64,000 nt of DNA from Atriophallophorus winterbourni (taxonomy: Eukaryota; Platyhelminthes; Trematoda; Plagiorchiida; Microphallidae): positions 20,256 through 84,255 of the forward strand of contig JACCGJ010000555.1 in NCBI GenBank assembly GCA_013407085.1. Direction: 5' to 3'. Positions 11,901 to 23,900 of this stretch are shown one piece after another; position 1 is the stretch's first letter; the number at the start of each line of letters is the position of its first letter. The notes beneath the pieces are model-generated. The model saw nothing but the letters and a program-made list of their open reading frames with translations, was not told the origin of the DNA and searched no databases. Both the position numbers and the translations under genes were made by a program.

Positions 11901-14900
11901 AACCGGGACAGATATTGCAAAGAAATTTGAGTGCAATCGGTTAGAGTAGTTTTGGGGTAACGTTTCACGTGTTTACATAGGGTAGACTTCCAGAGAAATT
12001 CACACTAGAATCGAAGAACACCGAAAGCGTGTTCGGAGACTGTCCCGGGATGCGAGGGAATATCAATACCTTATTCGTGATTCCCCTTGGCGGGAGCACG
12101 CTTTTAGATACGGGCCACAGCGTTCGATTGTAGACATGTGGCAATATTGAAAGCGCGGGTATTTAACCGTATAGCGAACGCCTACATGCGAGGCGGTCGA
12201 AATTGCCAAGACTTTGGTGGGGCAAAAATCTCCACAATCTGGCGCTCATCACTGGTGCGAAGGTAAATAGTTGTTATGCACATTTATACCTACTAGTTAA
12301 TTAAATTTTTGTTTTTTCTTCAAAAATAGCTTAGCCCCGATAGTTATGTACTTTTACGCATGTGGGCCGCCTACCTTGAATGTGTTCGCTTGTATTAGAT
12401 TGATGTGGATACACATTAGTAGGCAAATCGACCACTGATCCGGGTCATTCCAACGAGACGTGACACACTGTAGGCGNNNNNNNNNNNNNNNNNNNNNNNN
12501 NNNNNNNNNNNNNNNNNNNNNNNNNNNNNNNNNNNNNNNNNNNNNNNNNNNNNNNNNNNNNNNNNNNNNNNNNNNNNNNNNNNNNNNNNNNNNNNNNNNN
12601 NNNNNNNNNNNNNNNNNNNNNNNNNNNNNNNNNNNNNNNNNNNNNNNNNNNNNNNNNNNNNNNNNNNNNNNNNNNNNNNNNNNNNNNNNNNNNNNNNNNN
12701 NNNNNNNNNNNNNNNNNNNNNNNNNNNNNNNNNNNNNNNNNNNNNNNNNNNNNNNNNNNNNNNNNNNNNNNNNNNNNNNNNNNNNNNNNNNNNNNNNNNN
12801 NNNNNNNNNNNNNNNNNNNNNNNNNNNNNNNNNNNNNNNNNNNNNNNNNNNNNNNNNNNNNNNNNNNNNNNNNNNNNNNNNNNNNNNNNNNNNNNNNNNN
12901 NNNNNNNNNNNNNNNNNNNNNNNNNNNNNNNNNNNNNNNNNNNNNNNNNNNNNNNNNNNNNNNNNNNNNNNNNNNNNNNNNNNNNNNNNNNNNNNNNNNN
13001 NNNNNNNNNNNNNNNNNNNNNNNNNNNNNNNNNNNNNNNNNNNNNNNNNNNNNNNNNNNNNNNNNNNNNNNNNNNNNNNNNNNNNNNNNNNNNNNNNNNN
13101 NNNNNNNNNNNNNNNNNNNNNNNNNNNNNNNNNNNNNNNNNNNNNNNNNNNNNNNNNNNNNNNNNNNNNNNNNNNNNNNNNNNNNNNNNNNNNNNNNNNN
13201 NNNNNNNNNNNNNNNNNNNNNNNNNNNNNNNNNNNNNNNNNNNNNNNNNNNNNNNNNNNNNNNNNNNNNNNNNNNNNNNNNNNNNNNNNNNNNNNNNNNN
13301 NNNNNNNNNNNNNNNNNNNNNNNNNNNNNNNNNNNNNNNNNNNNNNNNNNNNNNNNNNNNNNNNNNNNNNNNNNNNNNNNNNNNNNNNNNNNNNNNNNNN
13401 NNNNNNNNNNNNNNNNNNNNNNNNNNNNNNNNNNNNNNNNNNNNNNNNNNNNNNNNNNNNNNNNNNNNNNNNNNNNTTGCACTCAAATTTCTTTGCGTTA
13501 TGAATACACGATCGGTCCCAAACATATTCTAATCGATTGCGGGACCTATATGTTTTAAGTCAGTGCTGTGGTCGCTTTATCTGTTTAAATGAGATAGGCG
13601 TCGTGTATTTTGGTAGTTGTTTTGTGTGTAATGAACGCGTTTAACCAATCGGCTTCTCTTGTGTTGTGTTGACTTGTGTGTGAGTGCGATTAGCATTGGA
13701 CTGGTTGACCTATGGGATGAATCGAGATGCACTCAGTGAGTGTGAAACTCGCAGCCGGTGCAAACAACATGATAGTTGTCCTCCGATGACCTGACCGCTC
13801 CCTCCACCTACTACACTCTGTATGATGAACATCTGGGCTATGCATGTTTCCCGAAAGGTGTAAGCGCAATGGGATTCGGAATTTGGTCGTCCGTTTGAAA
13901 GTTCAACGCCCTATCATTTCTGGTATTGTGCCTAAGCACACACGAATCAATCATTTCTCAACGCAAAGATAGGGTCTAAATAGCAACAGCCACCAAGATA
14001 TATATCAGCTAAAACGGGCGTTCTACATATCATATGGACCAAGGACGTTTAAACCAATGCTCGAAATCCACCAATTAGTTCTTGCATCCAATATATTTCC
14101 CGTGTAAAATTCATGGTTTACACGTTTTCAACAGATGTCACCATCGTTGTTTGTCAACCAATTTCGTCTGCAATCAGATGAGAAGTTCATTCATTTCAGC
14201 CCATGACACCTAATCTTCAAACATTCAAATAATGCTGATTATGTGGAGCTTGGTAACTCGCCCATTGTAGCGAACTTTCTATACAACTGTCGCTTACCTT
14301 GCCTACAAACTGTTTCAATTCACCTAGCAATGCCCAAACCCAAAATACTGCAAATATTTGTTTCCTTCGAATCTTGTACAAGCTGAAATGGATTAAAAAC
14401 CAGTTTCCTACCATTTTTGGAACCTGGAACTTATAATAGAGCTTTGCATGGTCGGTTGGAGACTTGCACGAAAACCCCTTAACTTATCTGATCAAATCCG
14501 ATGAAGCGAAACGACACCAAAAATAGATTCCTGACACATGGATGCGATTAAGGTTTGCAATTTGAAATGTGACCGAATTTTAGGAACGATCCCATGAGAA
14601 ATATCGTTACAAAGCAACCGAGAAAGAGTATATTTATATTTCTTTGAGTTGACATAGTGAAACAAAACTAAAAGCGTTTTTGGGCACCGTTTCACTTCTG
14701 ACACAGAAGCTTCGTCAGACCAAGGGTGATAGTCAGGACAGGGAACATGATTAAGTAGCAGTTAACCCACCACCACTTATTTGACCTTACCGCTAAACAG
14801 TCTATAGTGGGAATGACCAGGATCAGTAGTCCATTTTCCTCACAGTGTGTATCCACATCAATCTGATACAAGTGAACACGGTCAAGGTCAGTTGACTTAA

Positions 14901-17900
14901 AATTACATAACCAACGGGGCTAAGGCAATTTTCGAAGATAAACAAAAATCTAATTAACTAGTAGGTATAAGGTGAATAAAAACTATTTACTTTTACTCTA
15001 ACCGATTGCACTCAAATTTCTTTGCATTATGAATACACGATCGGTCCCAAACATATTACAATCGATTGAAAATTAAAAGCGCTTCTCAACAAATTAAGCG
15101 ATCGTTGTGGCTGGGCTCAAGAACATAACCACAGTTTATGCGATTTGATATTAATTCAAGGACATTTTACACACCTTCGGGGGTATTAACTAGTGTACCG
15201 AAAGTCTACGATCGCCGGTGTTGGATTACTACGAGTTTTCAGTCAGGTCGAAACCTCACAAAAGTTAACTGAATCAGTGCAGTGTGGTATTCACTGTGTT
15301 CGACTAAATAATTCGTTTACAAACAGGCTAAAATTGAGAAATGGCGCCTAAACAATAGTATCAGCTTCTCAAAACACGCAAAAATCTGGTGGAATCTTTT
15401 GACAAAGCAGACGTGGCTCTAAAGCGTTTGGTTCTAAGAACTGTTTCGAGAGGTTTTACAAACCAACGTGCATTCATTATTGGAAGAGAACGAAGTGAAT
15501 TTTGTAAATAGCTGGCATTTAAGTGATCAATACTTTCAATTAACGCAACATCTGAGTCGAATGAATATTCAGAATGGTTGTGTGGTAGTGTTGATGATTG
15601 CTTGGCCGACTAACAAAACCACTCGAATGATTTAAAGTGCTGCCACGCACTCTCAATGGGACGTGTTCTAGTCCCACAAATGTCTCTCACCAACGATGGT
15701 ATGTTGTAATACGTGAAAAAGCGTTTAAAGATGCCGCAGCTTAACGCTGATTGACAATGAGTCAGAGAATGGTAGTGTGCTTCCGAGTCAATGTCTCCAG
15801 TGCATCTGCTAGTTGTACGTGGCAAATGAGTTTGATCAAGCGACGTCTGCATGAAACAAATAAACGGTGTGCTGGGGACGTAAACAATTTCGGAAATGGT
15901 AAAGGCGATCCATTGTTTCGATTCTACATCAAGACAAGGGCTCACATATTGACTCTGACGAGAAAAAGGTTTTGAGTTACATCCGTAGCCCAGAAGAATA
16001 TCTGCTATTACAGAAAGATCTCGATACGCTTCATAATTGGTCGTTGAGGAACAAGCTGCCTTTCAACTTCATCAAATGCAGGATCACGAGAGTAAAGAAG
16101 CAAGTAGATATCACATAGCATACAAGTTCACATGTCTTTGTAAAGTGCGGTGGAGAAATAGATTTGGGTGTGTGGATATGTTTCAGCTTAAAAAACTCGA
16201 ACGTGCATCCAGGAAATTTTCGTTAAAGATCTTCGTACGGATCATGAATACAAACCTAAGAACATTAATGAAATACGCTGTGCAGTCGTTGTCTCCGTGG
16301 ATGAATAAACAGATTGAGCTTATGCAGCGAATCTATCACCGCTCGAGAAAACTAGTTCTCAGCATCCGAAACAAGCCTTATAAAGAAATTGATAGCTCAA
16401 CCGAATCTGTTCGACTTTCCCTATCGAGGAATCAGAGGAGACCTTATCCTACTTAACAAAATATTCTATACTCCAAACCTTCCTTTAGAGAAACTTTTCA
16501 CGCGAAGGCATAAGAGGAATTATCTGACCATTAATTAGATGCTGATGGTAGCCCATTCCCGCCGAAACTGTAAAAGGTATTTTTATTCTAAGTTATATTT
16601 GTATGTCACTGTTATATAGGGTTCTTACAAAGAACCACGATGTTCAAATACAGAATCACAAAGTGATTCCTCGCCAAGCGCTCGAGGCGCATATAAAAGG
16701 CCAATGTATTGTGGTGCTCACATCCCCATCCCTTACACACCACTACCGGTTTCTGGCTGTTTGCCGTCATCGGGTGGAGACAGTGAGATCAGGTTTAGTG
16801 AGCCTTGAAACAGTGGAAAAGCGGTAAACTAAGTTATATTTGCATGCCACTGTTATATAGGGTTCTTACAAAGAACCACGATGTTCAAATACAGAATCAC
16901 AAAGTGATTCCTCGCCAAGCGCTCGAGGCGTATCTAAAAGACCAATGTATTGTGGTGCTCACATCCCCATCCCTTACACACCACTACCGGTTTCTGACTG
17001 TTTGTCGTCATCAGGTGGAGACAGTAAGATCATTTTCAGTGAGCCTTGAATCATCGTGTATGCCCAATACACTGTACACAAGAAAAGTTTTCATCTGCAG
17101 CGAAATTGCGAAATCTAAAATACCCGTTGCACTAAAATCAATATGATATAAGCTCTTTATCAATAATCGATTCAGATTGGCACTGAAACTTACTTTGTTC
17201 CACTTGAATACTGACGAAATCCCTGAGCAATTCGTCGGTCGCTTTCGAGTACAGCGCTAAGACTTGTCGTAAACTGTGCAGTTCGGAACTTCGATCTAGG
17301 AACGACCGTTTCAGGCCTCGTCCACCCGCATGAAAATAGCCTCGGATGGTGTCCAGGCAGAGATCGAGCAGCTCACATTGGTACGGGGTCAAGCCACGTT
17401 CCGATTCTTTCACAGTGTCCTAAAAGAACGAAGGAATTGGCTAAGAATGATTGAATATGATAGCAGTGTGTGTGTGTGTGTGTGTGATGAAAACGCGTGC
17501 AAACTGGCATATCTGTTTCAACACAATACACATGTGATTCAAAGTGATTTAAAGTTGTAATGGTCTAAAAAGCATTTAGCTTAACAATAACCATAGAATG
17601 GAGTTATGAGTTATATACAATAAAAAGGAAGAAGAACAGGGAAACTCGGGTAGTGTAAATCGTATCAAAATTAGGGTTATCTCTCAAGTATTTGTCCAAA
17701 TTAGCTTTACAAATATCCAGGTTGGTTGAGTGTGTAACAGTGGAGGGGAGGGTGTTCCATGTGAAACTTACACGTACAGCATACGAATATCTTTGACAGT
17801 TCAGTCTTGAAGTGGGAATAAGCACTGTAAGTTCATGTTTCCGACTGGCACGGGGTGACGAGCGTGTGAAAAGTTTGAACAAGGGATGGTTAGGGGCGTG

Positions 17901-20900
17901 CATAATGTTGTACATCAATATGACGTCACCTCTTAGTCGACGACAGCGAAACTTTAAAAGATTAAGACTCTTCAAACGTTCTTCATATGATTTAGCAGCT
18001 AGTCCGGGTACAAGCTTTGTGGTTCGGTGGTAAATACGCTGCAGAAGATTGATGTCTTTCTGAATCCAGGGTGACTAAGCCTAAACAGCGTACTCCATCG
18101 CTGGTCTCAGATAGGTGTTCATGATACGGGGTACTGACTGATTCGAGAATCTGCCGAAAATTCGTTTCAATAACGCCAAGACTCGTGACGCCTTTTTGTA
18201 TACCGCTTTGCACTGCAGCGAAGTCTTCAGACTTGAACTGGTCCAAACACCCAAATCATTCTCTTCAGTTGTCCAGACGAGTTGATGGGAGCCAAGAGTG
18301 TAGTTGTAATTCACGGTCTTTCCAATGTTTAAATGAGGTTCAAACCATGTTTCGGTAATTGCAACTAAGTCCGATGAGTGCTGTATAGATACAGTATCAA
18401 GCTCCTGTATTTTGTTTCTCAGACACTGCGCGTTCGTATAGAGACACTTTATGGTTTTTTGGGTTAACAATGATGGACAATGTGAGATACTAGTTTTAGT
18501 TTCAATTTGTGATCTTTTGGGCAAAGATTGAGGGTTGGTATGCATAAATTCAATCCGGTTCACTGTATACAGCTGAGGCGTTGAAGTCGTCTCTACTTTT
18601 CCGACTCGGTATGAGTCGGACACAGATCATATTTTTGGAGAGCTAATTGAAATTGATTGAACAGGTTAGTCGCGCCAAACTTCTCCAACATTGACTTTCA
18701 AGCTTGACCCTTGTTTAGCACTTTCCCACTGTTTTAAGCGCATGCGGATTTTAATCGTACTGTCTCTGTCCAATGAGTGAGAGTATGTGTGTCAGAAATG
18801 TTTGCAATTATGCATGATTATTCACTGCGATTGATTTTGACGAGTTGTATACGTATGAAGATTACCATATGGCTAACCATACTTGTATTTAGTAATAAAT
18901 GAAACACTAGACATGCTAACTCAATCATGCACAATGGCTATCGGTTCACGATATTTTCGCAATAGGATAAACAAAAAACTGACTTGAAAGCATAAAATAC
19001 TAACCGGCAAGATCTTCTCGGAAACCACTTGAGCACCCACAGAACTCAACAAATTTTGAGCGCCACCAATCAATTTCGCCGACGTGTTCGCGCCCAACAA
19101 CGCTCCCATCGCAAGCTATGGAAATCGAGGTTCGTTGATCGGTGAATGAAGGATTTTGGAGGGTTAGATGAAAATGAACGCGTGAGCAATCGCTTACTTG
19201 CTTTGAGTCCGAGAATGTATTGAGCACAACAAGCTTCTCCAAATTGCACATCGTTATACGCCAGAGTTGCTGGAAAAGAATGAACCGACATTCACGCAAA
19301 GTGATGAAAGAATTATCTGATCGACAGAATGTTTCCTTTGGATTGTATGTGGATCATACGATACGTGTAATAAGTAATCGCCTTAATGACTGCTATGTCT
19401 GAATAGTTCACCTATATTTGTTTATTGTAGGGAATTAGGATTATGTATGGAAGCACAAGCCTGATCCAGGCAAAGCGTCGCATAGCCAGAGGCTGCACGT
19501 GGGCTAAGTTACTGTCAGGTTGGTGTTCAACTTGTGTTCGCCGAGCTTGCGTAGTTGTTCTTGGACGTTTCGTCATCAGGCTAGATGACATCATCAGCAA
19601 AACTTCTTTCGAAGCGTCTCGTAGTTGGGATTCGTTGGTCATTATACCGTTTGCCTGTCCGTTCACGGTCACTCCCGCGGATTGGTCGAGTTCATTTTAT
19701 GCGTTCTCTATGAGCGGTTTCTCATTGGTCCATATGCTGCAGCCATTTAGAGATGCTGGTTAATTGAATTTGTTGTTGAGTGCCACGCTTCCAGGAATTC
19801 TCGCGCCCGTCGCTCGTTTCCTCTGGCTAATATACTTGTGCGGTCCCAGTCGACCAATCCGCGGGAGTGACCGTGAACAGACGGTATAATAACTAGCGAA
19901 TCCCAACTACACGACGATTCGAAAGAAGTTTTGCTGATGATGTCCGTGTACATTAGGATTATGTACTTTGGAGATAGCGTAAAGTGTCATCTCCAAGCGA
20001 GGAGAGAGTAAGTGCTGTTCTCGGCTGCCCAACATGGGAAACGCCGACATCGTCTACAGGCCGCCGATTGACTAAGTGGTGCCTATTGCTTTGCGCGCCG
20101 TGGGAGAGATAGTTCCTCCCTAATTTTAACTGCTTAGTTGTTTGAAATGCTGCGGTCGACATCGACCGTAGGAAAGCAACAACGACAGCTTAATGCATGT
20201 CGGTAGAATCACTAAGAAAAATGTGGCAGAGCTATATTTCATATGCCATTAAGCGCTACTAGATACACACATTAGTTGGTATAGTATTTTAAGACGTTTT
20301 TCAGACTACACAGCTTTACTAGATTTCGTATCACTTTTATTCGTGCGCGCGTCAGTTTCAGGGGTAAGTGACCTTAACCTTAAAAGCTGTGTTGGAAATA
20401 AGTCACGATCTTGAAAGATGTTTAGCGGTAAGCACAACTACCTGTGATCTTATTCCTGTTCTCTGACTTGACTATCACCCTTGGTCTGACGAAGCTTCTA
20501 TTGAACCATGCGCGTGCTCTTAAATTTATTTTCAAGGAATCCGTCACGGCGATGAAGTTCAAGCGCCAGTCCAATCACAGGAAACAGTAATCCACAGAGT
20601 GCGACCATTCAGTTGTTGCTTCTTTCTGTTCCATCAATATCGTCCTCCACACTGTTTTTCTAACCTGTCATTCACCTATCGCTTTATGAACCCTTTTGCT
20701 TATTTTAACCTTGATTTACTGCGCACAATTTGTCGTAATCTCGATCGCGTGGGACGTTCGGACATTTGAACTTAGCTTTGATTTTGACTCGTGTACGTAA
20801 CTTGGTACTTACTCGATATTGTTTTGACATTGACCCAGATTTTTACCCGGTTAACCCCAATAATTGAAGTATGTTTTTACGATATTTGATTGCCTCAATA

Positions 20901-23900
20901 TAGTACCGCTTTTATAAACAAATCCTCGTTGGGTTCTGATATACCCGGGGATTTTGCGCGTCACTCAACGTGGGACGTTTCATTGATTGTCAAGTGCAAT
21001 CAAAATCAGTGCCGTCCCAAAACGGCTACGTTATCTGTGGGATCCCAGGAAATTCAATTGATATAGTCTTCTTATCATTACCTGTATGAACGTAGTGCTC
21101 TATATGAAATGTATCGAGACGGCACTCGACAGTAATATCATGAAGATTTTATGTGGGATCACATTTACGAGAGGCAACACCAGTGCCGTTGATCTCTGCG
21201 AGCAATGCCAGATAGCAGCGATTAAACATTGAGTGGCAACTGGGTTCACAACATCTTCAACGTACGCACAACCGTGTTGAAAATTGATTTGTATGCTGCA
21301 GACCTAGACAGGTATATTTTCATGGTTTTTCAATGGAATTATAACCCGAAGTGCCAGTATATTTTTAGCGGAACTATGAGCATGTTGACTATTCTGAAGA
21401 TCACATGGGAGCCCTAGCGAACTTCTTTGCAACTTGTATCAATAATGATTCCGTAAATGACCAAAAATAATGCTTTCCAACAGTGCATCTTATACCATAT
21501 CATGGTTGTGTGACTATTTGTCAGATCGAGACGCCACAGTTAAAGTTAACGGAGTGCTATCACAAACGTTCAAAACCACGAGTGGAGTCCAACAAGGATC
21601 TGTGTTAGGCCCGCTCCTCTTTCTGTTATACATGAACGATTTACCCCCTCCTCATATCTTCTAAAATGGTCCTGTTCGCGGATGATATGAAAATTTGGAC
21701 GTCAATAAGTTCTGCAGAGGATTGTGAGCAACTACAAATGGATTTGGACATCGTGTCGAATTGGGCGGCCATGAATGACATGTCATTCAACATACAGAAA
21801 TGTAAGATGCTCCATCTTGGCTCCTTGGACATATTAATTGGGAACTGAAAAACTAGCATGAAGCTCGTTGGAAAAAGATCTTGGAGTGTGGATTAGCGGG
21901 AACCTGAAGAGCATAGCGCACTGTCATAGCATATATCGACGGGCAAACATATTGTTATGTATCTTTCGAAGAATATTTGACAGATTCTCTCTGGTAACGT
22001 TACCAAGGATAATGAATGTCTACCTTCGTCTATGATGGAGTATGCGGTCGAGGTCTGGGCTCCTTGGCTGCGAAAATTTATTGCTCTCTTCGATAAAATC
22101 TATCATAGAGAAACAACGTTAGTGATGGGTGTTCGAAATGTTCAGTACACCGAAAGATTGCGACGGCTGGGTCTATGCGACTTTACCCAAAGGAGGATAC
22201 GACGCGATATTATTGTAACTTATAGAATTGTGTCTACCGAAGCACATCCACTAAGACACTTGCTTGATGTGTGTGATGGGAAAGGGACACGCGGACATAC
22301 ATTATCTCTTTACGTCCAAAGTTCCCGTATTGATTGTCGTCGCCATTTTTTCGCCGTACGTGCTATAATTCTTTGGAATTCCCTGCCCCACCATGTGGTG
22401 GACTCTCCTTGCCTGGCGATTTTTAAAGCGAAATTGGACTTGCACTTGCATACGAACATCATTCGTGAGCCTTACATTTGATATTCTCTATTGCTTTTAT
22501 ACTATTGTAATTTTCATGTTTTATTCATACCGTAATCCTGTGGTGTTGTAAATTATTAATTTTTTAAACCATAAATCCTTGAATCTTGAATCTTGATGTG
22601 GATTGGCTATCAACTAGCAAGCAATATATCAATGGTATGAAAGCACAAGCCTCGTCAAGGCAAACTGACTTGTGCGATATTATTGTCAGGTTGCCCAGTC
22701 CTAGACAGATATGAGAAATAGAGAATAAAGATAATAAAGATGGTAGTGAGACTCCATCGTCTTTCAGCATGCAGCTCACTACCCGTGGTCAATCAATTTA
22801 GCACGATTAACCACACAGCACAGCAGTACGGTACGATTGCACATCAACTCACCTTGAGCACTCGTTTGAGCACGGTTTTATCACATGTGTTGGCCAAGAC
22901 GGAAAGAATCGATTCGAAGTGATCCATCAACGGCCGGAGACAATCGTTCGCCTCGTCCTCTCTGTTCAAGCGATTGGTTGTCGTGTATCCGGGTTTACAC
23001 TTAGAGGGAAAGTAGCATACGTTGTGCAATTTCAGACTGCAAAAGCGTAAATCTCGACAACAACAACGAAAAAACAATCCCTAAACAAGAGACAGTAGTG
23101 CGCATTGAGATTAACAAGATCTCGGGGTTACTTTTGCCAATATTACTAGAACTTCGGGCTGACCTATATTCCATCACATTCCTCGCTGCGACTGATCGAT
23201 ATCTGGCCTATCCACGAGCGAACGATTCGATCCAATGTGTAACAAAATGTTGACCTTCAATCAAATCGCTGGACGCATTGAGTGAAAACCTTTAGTTAAT
23301 AGACAAATTGTACAATTTGACCTTAAATTAATGGATGATCTATGCCGCTGACCTTGAGTGGGGTTTCACACAGTGACGTGTTGAATCGAATGAAGCTCTC
23401 TCGACAAATTCCGCATGCCTACGGTCGCCCACTCCGATTTGTATGCTTCACTGTTTTAACATGTATGTTTTGGTTTATAATTTGAGCTACACCCGTTTAC
23501 CGTCAACGATGGACAAAACTGATCAATCGCGTTCTCCGAAAGAGGAGACAGCCACTTGTTCCACACCACAATTTCTGTCGCAGGATCACTCCTACGCGTT
23601 TACGTAAACAAGAGACAGTTACCTCACCCACACGTTAATGTCCTCTCACATGATTAGAAATCAAATTAACTGCAGTCATTAAACGTTTTGCGTTTTGTGG
23701 TTCTGCGGTTGGCAACCCCTGGTACTGTTTGAGATTCAACGAGAATTTCTTATAACGTTTACGTATTTGCTGTTACGGTGTTTAAACAAAATTCCATGAG
23801 AACTTGCGATGTGACATACTGAATACCATGGGAATATTTTAGAGTTGACCGCACATTAATTAGCATCAAGCAATGTTGATTGGACTGGATACAAAGATCC

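Larger units (their letters stand above)
16593..17058 (-). repeat. Tandem pair of 241-nt class B hammerhead repeats
   Basis: Two units, about 16593-16833 and 16834-17058, are nearly identical; the ribozyme motifs are exactly 241 nt apart (16738 and 16979). Each unit also has two perfect hairpins: GGTTCTTACAAAGAACC (16620 and 16861) and GAATCACAAAGTGATTC (16653 and 16894). The ribozyme reads on the minus strand. Related units lie at 40.4-40.7, 45.7 and 50.4 kb. Confidence 0.85.

Noticed and set aside
12416..13525. Long open frames of 345-369 codons on both strands
   Set aside because: They consist almost entirely of N from the assembly gap.
16603..17146. Two similar plus-strand frames in the tandem repeat ([18 protein letters not shown])
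   Set aside because: They translate the antisense of the hammerhead repeat; similarity follows from the DNA repeat and not from protein conservation.
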